A program made the translations under genes and the position numbers. From assembly GCA_019916065.1 (NCBI GenBank), contig CM034241.1, positions 19,793,541 through 19,857,540 of the forward strand: DNA of 64,000 nucleotides, written 5' to 3'. Each line of letters opens with the position of its first letter. Within the stretch, counting starts at the first letter, position 1. The stretch comes from Vitellaria paradoxa (lineage: Eukaryota; Streptophyta; Magnoliopsida; Ericales; Sapotaceae). The notes beneath the pieces are model-generated. The model was not told where the DNA came from. It searched no databases and was given only the letters and a program-made list of their open reading frames with translations. Below are positions 9,427-21,235 of this stretch, one piece after another.

Positions 9427-10299
9427 TTCTATACGTCATATATGTGAGTAAGAAGCATAGAAACCCTACCTTAAGTGAAGAAACAGAGGAAACAATAAGT
9501 TGAGCGAAGTCTATAACTTCACTGGCTAGCCCAAAAAACTTTAAGTAGATCGTATACCCAAACCATTAATCCTAACAACAAATTAATTGCACACACATAT
9601 TTAATATTGGTTTAATTTCATTCATACAAAATTAATTTGAGTTTGGTTGAGATTTGAACAACTTACCAAACCTTAGTGTCTTTCAGCTTTCTTCCCAGTT
9701 CTCTCTTCTTCCTTCTGACCAAATTCTCTCTCTATCTCCTCTATTACACATACATATACACATATATTCTTGTAGAACAAGCCAGCAACAGTGGCCTATC
9801 TCTCTCTCCTACATTCTGTCATAGTAACTTGGAAAGGCTGACATGGAAACAACTGGGTGTAAATTAAACTAACAGAGGCAGGATCTGACCCAGCAAAATC
9901 TCAGGTGCCTGACCCTTCTTTGGCGTCTGCCCACCATCGCGTGCGCCTACGAAAGTTCTTCTCGTGCACCCATGATTGTGTGCGCCCATGGAAACTTCCT
10001 CCTGTGCACCCACCCTTACTTGCACCTATGAAAACTTTCTCCCATGTGCCCAAGACCTCCATCTCTTAGCCAATTGTGTAACCTTCACATTCTTAGGCCC
10101 AACATATTATATAAGCACAATAAGCTCAAAAATTTTCAAATTGAGCACAAATAAATTTATTTATCTTCCATTCCACCATACCTATTTCTAAAATTACTTA
10201 ATTATGAAAATAGAAATTCCCAGGTTATCAAAGTAAACGCATGAGGGAGTGCATGTGAGATAATCTTTTTATTGCAAATATCTTTCTTGTAGGATTAAA
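9427..10299. other. Unassigned sequence with short GC-rich tandem repeat
   Basis: No coding region that I can support. At about 9938-10062 there are three degenerate ~40-bp units, each with a GTGCGCC/GTGCACC-type start and a GAAA(G/C)TTCT-like middle. The 5' LTR of the gypsy element starting at 10300 should lie here, but I find no match to the candidate 3' LTR near 18450-18960. A pyrimidine-rich stretch at 9680-9760 is not obviously genic. Confidence 0.5.
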
Positions 10300-10918
10300 A
10301 TGGCTCCCAAAAGTGAATCGACATCTAATATGGAGATAACATCTCGTTTGGGCTACAAGCTATGCAACAACAATTTAAACGCATGAATGTTGTGTTTGGA
10401 GAGATAAAGGATAGAATGGATAGGCAAGACCTCCTAATTATAGGTCTACAAAAAGAACAATCCCAAAAAGGTTCCTTATAATAGAAGGCAAAGTAGGCTT
10501 GAACTTAACCCATTGTTTGAATATGAAGCAGATAGTGGAGTTAAGCGTGAATTTGATGGAGATCAAAATTCTAAAGTTAAAGTGGGCGGGTTTAGGCCTA
10601 GGGAAGGTTTGTGAGAAAGGGGTCCTAAAAGGGATAGGTGGAATAGAGATGTAGTAGATGGGAATCTTGGGAACATTAAAATGAAAATTCCTTCCTTCCA
10701 AGGTAGAAATGATCCTGAAGCATATTTAGAATGGGAGAAAAAGATAGAGTTGGTTTTTGATTGCTATAACTATTCAGATGAGAAGAAAGTGAAGCTAGCT
10801 GTGGTTGAATTCAATGATTATACCATTGTTTGGTAGGATCAATTGGTGACTAATGGAAGGAGAAATAGGGAGAGGACTATTAGCAAATGTGGTGAATTGA
10901 AAGCTTTTATGAGGAGGA
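10300..10918 (+). pseudogene. gypsy gag, N-terminal part
   Basis: From MAPKSESTSNME the frame reads through a Met/Gln/Arg-rich segment to the family core KMKIPSFQGRNDPEAYLEWE and VKLAVVEFNDYTI near 10680-10830, typical of plant Ty3/gypsy capsid. There are internal stops (for example TGA after PREGL near 10610 and TAG after TIVW near 10834), so it is not functional. The solo LTR at 10919 cuts it in the RR codons before RRFVPSHYY. Confidence 0.85.
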
Positions 10919-12199
10919 TGTTGGATTCAAGAAACGCAATAGAATAGATTTTTAAAATTTTTGTTCAGATTGATCATGCATGAAACATTATAAACTTCTT
11001 ATACTATTATACTCGAAGTACAAAAACGAAACCAAATCAATAAATAAAATTGAACTTTTATCATTCCTTGATTTGATCTTGCCTTCTCGAACTTTTCTTC
11101 CCCGATGGTTAAAACTCCTAAGTTTTCTACTCTTTGTCCTATCAGGATCCTTTCAGGGTTTTTCTTACGTCTAATGTTGTGTGGGCAACCTAACAGATTG
11201 ATCCTTTATATAGGCAAGAGTAGAGGACCTAAGTGTAAATAAACATAAGTTGGCTAATTAAGAAATTATCCATAATTATCTCATAATTACGAATACATCC
11301 CCTAATAATTATACCTTACTCCACTAAAATGGTATAACTGAACTCCAATCCCAGTTTATTGAAATAATTTCATAAAACACCTTGTTCACTCTTTAATTCT
11401 ACAATTAAGCCCCTCTACTAGATATAGAGACAAGTAGAATTAAGAAGCTATCCAATTCCAATTGATACCTCCTTCCATATTCTAAGAACTATTATTCCAA
11501 TCATTTTGGGTAGGTCACCATCTCAATAACATATTATTAAGATGATCGAATCTGGATTTAATGATTAGTTAATATTCTTAATATGAATAATACTCCTATC
11601 TCAAATGAGATTGTGAATTCCTTCTTGATAATGTATGTTCCCTAGTTCTATGCAATAATTTCTCAAAACACTTAGATGTAGGCCTAATGATAATTAGCCT
11701 TACTCCTAATGAATTAAAGTCATCATTGCATAAAATAGTGTCCATCATTATCTCAGGATTTAGAGAAACTATTTAGAGTGAACATAAGAAATATATCAAT
11801 GTGGATAGTATAGCTTAGATGTGTTTCTTATTATTGTCCTGTTCATTGTCTTCCACACTAACACTTTAGATTCAGAGTCTACTACTCTAATGATTGAGAT
11901 AAATCATTCTATCATATAGAAATCTAAAATATTACAATCTTTTAGTTGAGATGTCCCCATCTCATCACTGACTATGAACAAATCTAGATTGATCAATACC
12001 TAGATTCATATCTCCTGTGTATGAAACACTTTCATGCACATGAATCAAGTTCATTAATCAATCAAGGATTACATTTATCATATAAAATTCATGCATCTAT
12101 ATATAATAAAGAAACTTTAGATAAACTAAATAAGAATTCTTTATTAAACTAAAATCTGTTCATTATCTAACATATGACTCAAGGGCATACATCCCAACA
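10919..12199 (-). mobile_element. Solo LTR of a Ty1/copia element (1281 bp), minus orientation
   Basis: On the minus strand it starts TGTTGGGATGTATGCCCTTG and ends in CAACA. It is flanked by GAGGA at 10914-10918 and 12200-12204. Gag coding resumes in the following bases as RRFVPSHYY, so removal restores the interrupted frame. A TATA-like CTATATAAAG is present on the minus strand near 11205-11216. No internal domain remains, so it arose by LTR-LTR recombination. Short overlapping frames inside are not genes. Confidence 0.9.
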
Positions 12200-12705
12200 G
12201 AGGAGATTTGTGCCAAGCCACTACTATATGGATCTCTACTAGAAATTACAGAGTCTTTCACAAATAGATGGAGGTGGCCTTGATTGGAGCCAATATGGAG
12301 GAAGATAGGGAGGTAACCATGGCTTGATTTTTGAATGGGTTGAATAAGGATATAGCTAATGTGGTGGAATTGCACCACTATGTGGAGTTAAAAGACATGG
12401 TACACATTTTTTTTTTTGGTAATTAGGACATGGTACACATAGCAATAAATATGGAAAAACAATTGAAAAAAAATGAGGCAGCAAGATATAATTCCAATTC
12501 AAACACTTCTTGGAGACCAAACTGGGGAAAGAATGAATGAGGAGTCTTCATAACTAAATTCGAACCACCTAAGGCAATGAATGAGGAGTCTTCATAACTA
12601 AATCTGAACCACCTAAGGCTAAGGAAAATGTGTCCAACAAAAGCAAAGGTAATTCAAATTCTCAACCCATTCGCAATAGCAACATTAAATGTTTTAAGTG
12701 CTTGG
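12200..12705 (+). pseudogene. gypsy gag, middle part
   Basis: RRFVPSHYYMDLY, then (after a stop and a small deletion) QMEVALIGANMEEDREVTMA and FLNGLNKDIANVVELHHYVE, both well-known positions of plant gypsy Gag. A short poly-T insertion with duplicated flanks sits at 12394-12440, and a ~50-bp segment is duplicated at 12528-12620. It ends with IKCFKC, the first half of the zinc knuckle, where the next solo LTR is inserted. Confidence 0.85.
12394..12440 (-). mobile_element. Minute poly(A)-tailed insertion with 14-bp target duplication
   Basis: GACATGGTACACAT occurs at 12394-12407 and again at 12427-12440. Between them lies a T-run followed by GGTAATTA. Read on the minus strand this is TAATTACC plus a poly(A) tail. 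The shape is that of an extremely 5'-truncated LINE or SINE insertion. Confidence 0.65.
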
Positions 12706-14653
12706 TGACTAGTATGCATTATTGCATAATTCTATATCTATTGAGCATGCTAATTATGTAATTTTGCTTGTTATTGGCTAGATGTTAGCTTAATTATCTC
12801 ATTTCCATGTATTCTTGTTGTTTGTGTGTTTTAGTGATATAATTTGGTGGTTTAGCCCTAAATAACACTAAGAGTGCATGTGAGGAGGAGCCAAAGTAAG
12901 CTGGAGTAAGGAAGTGCAAGAATAGGCTTGGTGTCTTTTGGGGCATTTTGCCGAACACTTGGCACACATGGAGAAAACAGCTTGAAGACAAAAATGCCGA
13001 CATGTTCAATGACTTTCAAGACTTTCTCAACATCTCAAGATCCATCCCAAGGAATAAGATCAGTTACCATGGTGACTTAGGAGAAAGGAAATGGTCCGAA
13101 GTTCAAGATGGTTGAAGTGGTGTGTAGTTGAAGTTCTAGCTGGATACCCTATCCGTTTTTTAGTCATAACTTTTTGCTCACAACTTCGATTGACTTGATT
13201 TTTTTTGGGTTGGTAAGAAGACTCAAAGGGCTACAACTTTTGTGTTTTAGCCAAAGCCTGAATCCATCATCTTTATGGTTAAAATCGCATTGGAAGTTGA
13301 GGACAGAAAGTTGTCAGGAGCAAAACATGAAATGAAGATGGACATTATGGTCCGAACACCCACACAGGTGTTCCAGACCACAGAGGGTTAATTTGCATGA
13401 ATAAATTATATTTTTAGGGCTTTTCATCTCCACTATATATAAGAAACTTATACAGCCGTTTAGAGAGTTCTAGGGGTTATTTTGTTGATAGTTTTCTGAG
13501 TTTTCATTACGTTTGATTGGAATATTTGGATTCAAGCATTAGGTTAAGTTGAAGTTTTCTATGGTTTGTGCATGTAAGTTACTTCGTATTCAATTATTTC
13601 AATTTGATGCTTTAAGTTCAAATTTATTTCATTTTTCTTTTCACTTCTTTAGTTTTTAACATCTTCTTTTGTTTTCACTTTTTGTTTTACATTAATGGAT
13701 GGTTTGCAAGTATATTTTTCTCTTCAAAGTTCAAGCATGTTAGGCTAGGGTTTGTTCTTGGCTTCAAGCCATTGAAGGTGGTGTGGTAGTTTGGTGAACT
13801 CAAACATAAAAGAATATTTTTAAATGAAATATCTTTTGATTTCTAATTGGAATCTCATAGTAAACTAGGGTTATTTCGAAATCAACTCACCCGTGTTACA
13901 ATCATAACTCGGTAATAAGTTTTCACTTGTGCACACCAAGTATTTGGATCAATGTCCCGGTGAGTTAGAAACATATTTTCTAAAACCCAAATTAGGTTTT
14001 CTTACAAAATCAAATCACCCGTGTTATAATCATAACTTGGTTACGATTGGCCACTCGTGCATACCAAGTGTTTGATTTAATGACCTGGTGATTTGAAACT
14101 TATTTTCTTAAAACCATAACATGAGGTTTTCCTTCGAAATCGATTCACCCATGTTATAATTGAAGTCTGGTTACGAGTTGTTGCTCGTACACACTAGGTG
14201 TTTGATTCAATGTCCCAGTGAGTCCGAAACTAATTTCAAAAGCCTCCGCTTACCTTGAGTTCCATGAATTAGGTTTTAATGAAATATCTTCCGACCTAGC
14301 AATGCATGTGTGTTTGTTAGGTTGAGTTACAAACGCGTTTGAGTAAACTACTACCCACTACCAGATTTGGTTCGAAACCAAGTTTATTTTAGTTATTTTA
14401 TTTTCAGTATTTGCATTTTAATTTAATATCAGAATTTTTTCACTCCATCATTCTCAACCCAACCCTACTCAAGCATCTTATAAATCCAAAGTTAGTTTAG
14501 AGTAACTTAGGTTCACCTACTAACTAAGAGAACAAGTCTATAGCTTTTAACAAAACCCTCCCTGTTGAGATGATCTCGGTTCTCACCAAGTAAGACTACG
14601 ACCACTCTTTTGCACTTAAGAGGTGGACTCCGAACACATTTCAGGGTCGGTCA
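12706..14653 (+). mobile_element. Solo LTR of a gypsy-type element (1948 bp)
   Basis: It starts TGACTAG and ends GGGTCGGTCA, giving TGAC/GTCA terminal inversions. CTTGG flanks it at 12701-12705 and 14654-14658. The gag zinc knuckle reads KCFKC before it and GHIASQC after it, which confirms the insertion point. A TATA-like run lies at about 13432-13442. It holds three ~130-bp tandem units (13873-14240) and a GGTCCGAACACC motif shared with the LTR at 59953-61332, so the source is probably an Athila/Tat-like element. Confidence 0.88.
13873..14240 (+). repeat. Three ~130-bp tandem units inside the solo LTR
   Basis: Each unit runs from AAATC(A/G)A(C/A/T)TCACCC(G/A)TGTTA, through a CTCGT(G/A)CA-like stretch, to (C/A)A(A/G)TGT(C/T)(C/A)C(G/A)GTGA. 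Starts are near 13877, 14006 and 14139. The units are diverged, so the array is old. Confidence 0.8.
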
Positions 14654-15260
14654 CTTGGGAAAGGGGCCACATAGCTTCACAATGCCCAAATAAGAGAGTT
14701 GTGATTATGCTTGATAATGGTGAGGTGGAAACTAAAAGTGATGAGGGTGAGATGCCACCACTTAAAGATGCTAGTGATGAGAAGATTGAGTACTCAGTGG
14801 TAGATGAGTCTCTTGTTGCTAGGCGTGCTCTTAATACACAAATCAAGGAAAATGACATGGAGGAGAAAAAAGAGAAAATCTTCTATACTAGGTACTATGT
14901 TAATAACAAGGTGTGTAGTGTGATCATAGATCATGGGAGTTGCACTGATGTGGCTAACATTACTCTTGTAGAAACCTTGGGGTTACCTATACTAAAACAC
15001 CCTAGACTTTATAAATGACAATGGTTGAATGAAGGTGAGAAGATCAAGGTTAATGCACAAGTCTCAGTGTCTTTCACCATTGGCAGGCATAAGGATGAGG
15101 TGTTTTGTGATGTAGTTCCTATGCATGTTGGCCATTTTTTGTTGGAGAGACCATGGTAATATGATAGGAAGGTGATACATGATGGATTCCGAAGGAGGTA
15201 CAGCTTTATGAAGGATAGAAAGCCGACTATACTTGTACTTTTAACTCCAAAGTAAGTCTA
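14654..15260 (+). pseudogene. gypsy gag end and protease
   Basis: Frame resumes as GHIASQCPNKRVVIMLDNGE, completing the zinc knuckle, then an acidic linker and the protease YVNNKVCSVIIDHGSCTDVA. The usual catalytic D-S-G is D-H-G here, and a stop follows PRLYK at 15016. VSFTIGRHKDEVFCDVVPMH continues to about 15200. A Lys/Glu/Arg-rich low-complexity linker (15250-15480) then leads to RT, as usual for this family. Inactive. Confidence 0.88.
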
Positions 15261-15533
15261 TGAGGAGCAAATGAGAATGAAAAGTACAGAAGATGAAAAA
15301 AGAAAAAGAGAGACTAAAATTCAAGAGAGAAAGAACAGGGACAAAGGAAAGAGAGGGGAAGCCGAGAGTCTAAAACAAAGAGAGAGAGAAAAAGTAAAAA
15401 AATAATAAGAACAAGAGTGAAGAAAAAATGAGGGAATGTGAGAAATAAAAAAATAATAAAGAGAGTGTTGAGAGCAAAACAATGAAAAAAGGCAAGTTTC
15501 TACGCAAAAGAACGTGATATCAGTAAGGCATAT

Positions 15534-16352
15534 TTGTCTAACAAGCATATATTTATACTCTTGTACAAAGAAGTTTGCTCTAATACTAACGACATTGACA
15601 ATTCTCTTCCTACCACCGTTAGTTCTTTGTTGCAGGAATATAATAATGTTTTCCTTGATGATTTCCCTAGTGGATTGCCACCCATTAGAGGAATTGAGCA
15701 TCAGACTGATTTTGTTACTGGAGCCGTGATTCCTAATCATCCAGCCTATAGAAGTAATTCCGAGGAAACAAAAGAGCTTCAGAGGCAAGTTGAGGAAATG
15801 GTAGCAAAGGGGTATATAAGAGAGAGCTTAAGCTTATGTGTAGTACCTGGCCTTTTAGTAACTAAGAAGGATGGGTCATGGAGAATGTGTGTAGATTGTA
15901 GAGCTATCAACAACATAACAGTAAAGTATTACCATCCCATTCCTAGGTTAGATGATATACTTGATGAGTTGCATGGGTCTTGCATTTTCACTAAAATAAA
16001 TTTGAAGAGTGGTTATCATCAAATTAGGATGAGGGAAGAAGATGAGTGGAAAATAGCATTTAAAACTAAGTATGGGCTTTATGAGTGGTTGGTTATACCA
16101 TTTGGTCCTACAAACCCACCTAACACATTCATATTAATGAACCATATTTTGCATGTATTTATAGGTAAGTTTGTGGTTATATACTTTGATGACATTTTGG
16201 TGTATAGTAAGAGTCTAGATGAGCATATAGATCATATAAGAAGTGTGCTTGAGATTTTAAGAAAAGAAAAGCTTTATACCAACTTTAAAAAGTGCACATT
16301 TTGCATGAAAAAGTTGTTTTTCTTGGATTTGTTGTTAGTGCAATGGGAATAG
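15534..16352 (+). pseudogene. gypsy reverse transcriptase fragment
   Basis: Open for 272 codons. RT motifs seen in order: ETKELQRQVEEMVAKGYIRE, LLVTKKDGSWRMCVDCRAIN, NLKSGYHQIRMREEDEWKIA, FKTKYGLYEWLVIPFG, and the catalytic box YFDDILVYSK near 16180-16210. Pairing of YFDD with a following RNase H and then integrase is the Ty3/gypsy order. A one-base shift near the end changes the frame so that SAMGIEIDEEKLKAIKEWPT continues in another frame from 16339. Residues such as PPNTFILMN replace the usual APSTFMRLMN. Most catalytic residues survive, but the protein cannot be made in full. Confidence 0.9.
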
Positions 16353-17035
16353 AGATTGATGAAGAGAAACTAAAGGCAATCAAGGAGTGGCCTACGCCTA
16401 AAAGAATCACTGAGGTATGATGTTTTCATGGTTTAGCTAGTTTTTATAGGTGTTTTGTTAAAGACTTTAGCACCATTGCAGTACCACTCACTGAGGTAAT
16501 CAAAAAGTCTATTAGGTTTCATTAGGGTAAAGAACAAGATCATGCATTTAATTTAATTCAAGAAAGGTTATGTCTTGCACCTATACTAGCATTACTTAAC
16601 TTTAACAAAACCTTTGAGATTGAATGTGATGCCTCAAGAATAGGTGTTGGAGCTATTTTGATATAGGATAGACGACCCATTGCCTATTTCAGTGAGAAGT
16701 TAGGTAGAGCAGCCCTGAACAACCTGACATATGACAAAGAGCTTTATGCATTTGTTAGAACCCTTAAGATGTGGCAGCACTACCTATGCCCTCGAGAGTT
16801 TGTGATCCACACTGACCATGAGTCTTTGAAATAGTTCAAGAGCTGAGGTAAGCTGAACAAAAGGCATGCTGACGGATGGAGTACAATGAAACATTTCCTT
16901 ACATTATAAGGTATACAAGATAAGAAAAATGTAGTTGCAGATGCATTATCCAGAAGGTATATATTTCTCACTTCTATCAGTGCTAAATTACTTGGTTTGA
17001 ACATTGAAAGATATATATACCAATAATTCTGATTT
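16339..17035 (+). pseudogene. gypsy RNase H region
   Basis: Multiple stops. Recognisable pieces are [99 protein letters not shown] and VVADALSRR. These are the tether and RNase H of Ty3/gypsy pol. At least six in-frame stops or shifts are visible. Confidence 0.88.
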
Positions 17036-18204
17036 TTCTAGTGTTTACATGGCATGTGAAATGGAAGCATTTGGTAAGTTTTACAAGCATGATGGCTATT
17101 TGTTCAAAAGAATAAGCTGTATGTGCCTAACTATTCAACTCGTAAGTTGTTAGTGCGTGAGGCACATGGTGGGGGATTAATAGGGCATTTTGGTGTTAAA
17201 AAGACCTTAAAGGTTTGTATAAGCATTTCTTTTGGCCTAAAATGAAGAGAGATGTTACTCGCATATTAATAGATGTATTATATGTAAAAAGGCTAAGTCT
17301 AGGGTTTTACCACATGGGTTGTATACACTTTTACCTGTACCTAGTGAGGTATGGATAAATATTTCTATGGACTTTGTTTTAGGGCTACCTAGGTCAAAAG
17401 GAGGAAGAGATTCTATTTTTGTAGTAGTTGATAGAATTAGTAAGATGTCACATTTCGTTCCTTGCTATAAAACTGATGATGCCACAAGGAAATAGTGTGA
17501 CTCCATGGTGTACCTAGGAGTATTACATTTGATAGGGATGTTAAGTCCCTAAGCTACTTTTGGAAAGTGTTGTGGGGTAAATTGGGCACTAAACCCTTGT
17601 TTTCTACTACTTGTCACCCACAAATAGATAGACAGACTGAGGTAGTTAGTAGGACTTTAACTCAACTTTTATGCACTATTATTCATAAGAATTTTAAAAC
17701 TTGGGAGGAAAGTTTGCTATTCATAGAGTTTGCATATAATAGGACAGTGCATTCTTTTAGTTCTTATTCTTCTTTTAAAATTATTTATGATTTTAATCCA
17801 CTTACTTTTATGGATTTGATGCCTTTACCTATTGATGATAGGAGTAGCTTGGATGGAAAGAAGAAGACTGAATTAGTCAAGTCAGTCCATAAAAAAATGT
17901 GCCTTCAAATTGAGAAAAGGAATGAGCAATATGCTTCCCAAGCCAACAACGGAGGAGGCATGTGACATTTGAACCAAAAGATTGGGTCTGGGTTCACATG
18001 AGAAAAGAGAGATTTCTAGCCCATCGAAGGACTAAGTTGTATCCAAGAGGAGACGGTCCATTTCAAATCCTTGACAAGATTTATGACAATGCTTACAAAG
18101 TGGATTTACCAGGTGAGTACAATGTTAGTACTACTTTCAGTGTTATTAATCTTTCTTTTTTTGATATAGGTGATGATTCAAGTACGAATCCTTTTAAGGA
18201 ATGA
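17036..18204 (+). pseudogene. gypsy integrase region
   Basis: Pieces in order: [21 protein letters not shown] (HHCC region, damaged), [40 protein letters not shown] with the first catalytic Asp context, [12 protein letters not shown], then an open frame 17567-17965 with TTCHPQIDRQTEVVSRTL and EESLLFIEFAYNRTVHS. A further frame 17962-18204 holds the C-terminal DWVWVHMRKERFLAHRRTKL and DNAYKVDLPGEYNVSTTFSV. The canonical HPQTDGQTEV is altered to HPQIDRQTEV. Deletion around 17480-17540 removes part of the core. No chromodomain is visible after TNPFKE. Confidence 0.88.
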
Positions 18205-18960
18205 TGAGTATTAAGGAACATCAAGTGCTAAAGATCCGTTGCATGTTCTGGATGGGCCAATAGCTAAAGATAGGGCAAAGAAGATCAATGAAGCAATGCT
18301 TGGACTTGTTCAAGACATTATTCAAGATGGGCTTGAAAAGGAGAAACTGAGATTTGTGCATGTGATCCAAGCCAAGGAGAATGGCCTAGACCACTAAAAC
18401 TAGCAAGGAGTTCGGCCAAGGCTACCATTCAGCCCAGGCTTGAATTGAAGAAGTGAATTAGTCTTTTAAAGAATGTTTTAATTATGTTTTAGGTTTATTT
18501 TATGTTTAAGACATGTTGAGTTTTAAAACTTACTTTAGGCTTTAAGTTTGGGTTTTAAAGTTATATTTTAAATATAATTTAGGCTTGCGTTTGTGTTTTA
18601 ATATTTTTGGGCCAAACTATACTAATTAAAATGGCCCATGAGTGTGACTTTAGTAGGACAAATTTTGGCTTTTAATTAGGTTCAGTTTTTTTTGTGAACA
18701 CTTAAAAAATTAAGGATTAAGCCATCAATAAGAGAATAAAATATTATTTTATATTAATGTGAGGTGTGTTTTCCTTTTATTTTTCAAAGAACTTCTGAAC
18801 TTATTAAGAATTCATTCTTGTGGCGTTCTTCTATTTTCAATCTAAGGTTCTTGATTCAAGAAATCAACGGGTATTGGTTCTACATTCTTTGATCTTGATA
18901 TTAGCTCTCTTGCGTAAATTGATCATGGGTTTGAGGCATTCGACTAAAGGTTTACATCAC
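18205..18960 (+). repeat. Gypsy 3' tail and probable 3' LTR
   Basis: The first ~190 bases still resemble the family's tail (GPIAKDRAKKINEAMLGLVQ). From about 18440 the sequence becomes non-coding and T-rich in a manner typical for LTRs of this family. I cannot pair it with a 5' copy, so its ends are guesses. Confidence 0.4.
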
Positions 18961-21235
18961 CAACTCTGATTAATATCCTCCATAAGGAGTTCACAAGATT
19001 TAAGAAAAGATATTAATTTGTCTTACTATAGGATTAACAATAAAGGCCACAAGCTTGATACCTTACTAAATTTTTATAACTTAAGAGTTTTTAAATTTAT
19101 TTATCTAATATTTTTAAAAATTCCATTACATACCAACCATTAATATCTAATTTTATAGTATAAAATAATTAATCAAGTTATGTCAATTTTGAATTAAATA
19201 AAATATTAAATAATATGATATTAATCTTATCCTAATCTCATTAAAATATTGATATCATACAACAATAATTATGCATTAAAAGTGCTGTGGCATCCCTAAA
19301 TCCATATGACATGTTATCAAACATTCATAATAGATTACAAAGAAATAAATAAATAAATTAACCCTTAATTAACAGTTTCCTAAAAGGGAAAAATTACATT
19401 AATAAAAAAAACCTAATCTAGGCTTCTTGAGTCCAAGACCATCTTCCAATAGCTTGCTCTTTGCCATTGAAATTTGGGTTAAGGGCATTTTGGATATTTC
19501 TCAAATTTTATGGAGTAACTTCATAAATATAAAAACCTTGTGGATTGACAATTTAATTTAAAAAAACTTGCCTAGCAAGCTTTAATTTTAAAAATACCAA
19601 AAGTTCTATCAAATTCTAGTATTGCCCTGTGTTATTTTAAAACTTCTCAGTTAAGTCCAGCTTTAATTACAAAGCAATATAGGACTTAGAGAAATTACAA
19701 AATAATCCTAGGGTTCCAACAACATTGCAATCATGCCCTCTTCCCCAAATACAACCTGTACGCTGCCGCAACCATGAAGAAAGCCAACACAATGATGCTA
19801 GCAATTATACTGCATACAAAAAATCTGGCAATAGTTATTGCATAAACCAAAAATCTGGCAAAGCGCTAAACAAACATCGATGACTACAAAAAACCCATCT
19901 CCGCCAGATCAACACTACGTGGATCCATCTCTGCCATATCCAACTCCTACCAAAAAAATATGGCTTCACAGATAAAGAGGGGAACCAGAACCTGCCTACT
20001 TTACACCGCGAGAGCTACGGGCAGCTCCACAGCCACCGTGCACGATGCAATCGCGCAGGCAACCCGTGTCCAGCCTCCATCCCGCAACCACACAGGTGTG
20101 TTTGTGGGATTCTATTGTGTGAAGCCTACAGCAGACTCTCCAGCGAGGAGATGAACCAACATCACTGCGATCTCTGCCGTTACATGCGGTGGGCAACATC
20201 ACTGCCACCATGCGTGATGTACCGCTAAGGTGACTGCGATTCAGTCTTCCATCCCCGCTAACGCACTACGACCACACACAGCCTCCACCGATGTGTTGCT
20301 ACCGAACATTGCGTCCACCTCTGATTACGCCGCGGCACCAACATCAAGTTCGGTCATTCCTTTTTTTTTTTTTTTTTCTTTTCATGGCTTTCTTTACCAC
20401 ATGAGCAACTTTTCTTTGGGTCATTCTCTTTTTTCTTTGTTTTTATCCATATGATCTCAACTCCAGTGAACAAGGATTGAGGACCAAAGTTAAAAAGGAA
20501 TACAAAAGTACATACTTAAAACAAAAAAAAAAAAATAATACAGAGAATTATAAATTCAAAAAATAAAATTAGAAGGGACAATATCGTTTCCAAAAATAAC
20601 CACCCTTCTATTACACCCATTAAAAAAAATTCTACTGCGAATTAGGGTTTCCATTCATCTTGAAAAAAAAATTGATGCCATATTTATGCATAATTAAGAT
20701 TATGCTATGAATTCAACAAAAACTCTAATACAAATTGTTGGTTTTCATAGAATATGGTATGAGAAAAATACCTTAATTCCCAAGCTTGAAGGTTACAAGA
20801 TTGCAGATGCATATCAAATGACTCTTGATTAGCAATTCAGCCATCCAAGCCATTCTTAATTTTCTCTCTAGATGTATGTGTGTGGTCACGTACTGGTCTT
20901 TGTGGCTTAATTTAGTATATATCAAAGAAGATGCAAGTATATGAGATTATTATCCTACTACATTTAGAGAAAAATCTCTCAACCACTAAGAGAATCTCTC
21001 ATCCACTCTCATCTCCTGATATACGTTCAGTGTACATAACGTATATAAAAATAATATATCAACAACTGAGAAGATAAGGTATAGAAAAATATCTTAACCA
21101 TCTAGGAGAATTTTTCTCAACCACTCAGCCATATCCTGATATAGGCTATATCTGCATATAATTATACACTCTTTTCAAAACAAAAGATAATTGTTAAGCC
21201 AACTAGACCTAGGCCATCAAATTAAATTAAGTTAG
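18961..21235. other. Unassigned AT-rich spacer
   Basis: Long AT-rich stretch with a less AT-rich patch at about 19740-20340. Frames there (for example 19960-20154 plus, 19996-20211 minus) are short, overlap on both strands and match nothing I know. Homopolymers at 20361-20377 (T) and 20520-20534 (A). No promoter-gene arrangement is evident. Confidence 0.5.

Larger units (their letters stand above)
10300..18960 (+). mobile_element. Dead Ty3/gypsy element, split by two solo LTRs
   Basis: Gag, protease, RT, RNase H and integrase follow in Ty3/gypsy order on the plus strand. Two later insertions (10919-12199 and 12706-14653) break gag, and each can be removed precisely thanks to 5-bp duplications. 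Many stops and frameshifts are spread over pol. The C-terminal integrase region has no chromodomain that I can see; it resembles CRM-like chromoviruses, but I hold that weakly. The left LTR is not identified. Confidence 0.85.

Noticed and set aside
9676..9867. Small protein near 9.7 kb
   Set aside because: Low-complexity pyrimidine-rich translation in presumed LTR/leader sequence.
15534..16352. Endogenous pararetrovirus (caulimovirid) RT
   Set aside because: RT is followed by RNase H and a gypsy integrase, and preceded by gypsy gag. No movement protein. It is a Ty3/gypsy element.
19740..20460. Host gene exon
   Set aside because: Less AT-rich than its flanks, but the short frames on both strands share no family motif and there is no splice or promoter context.
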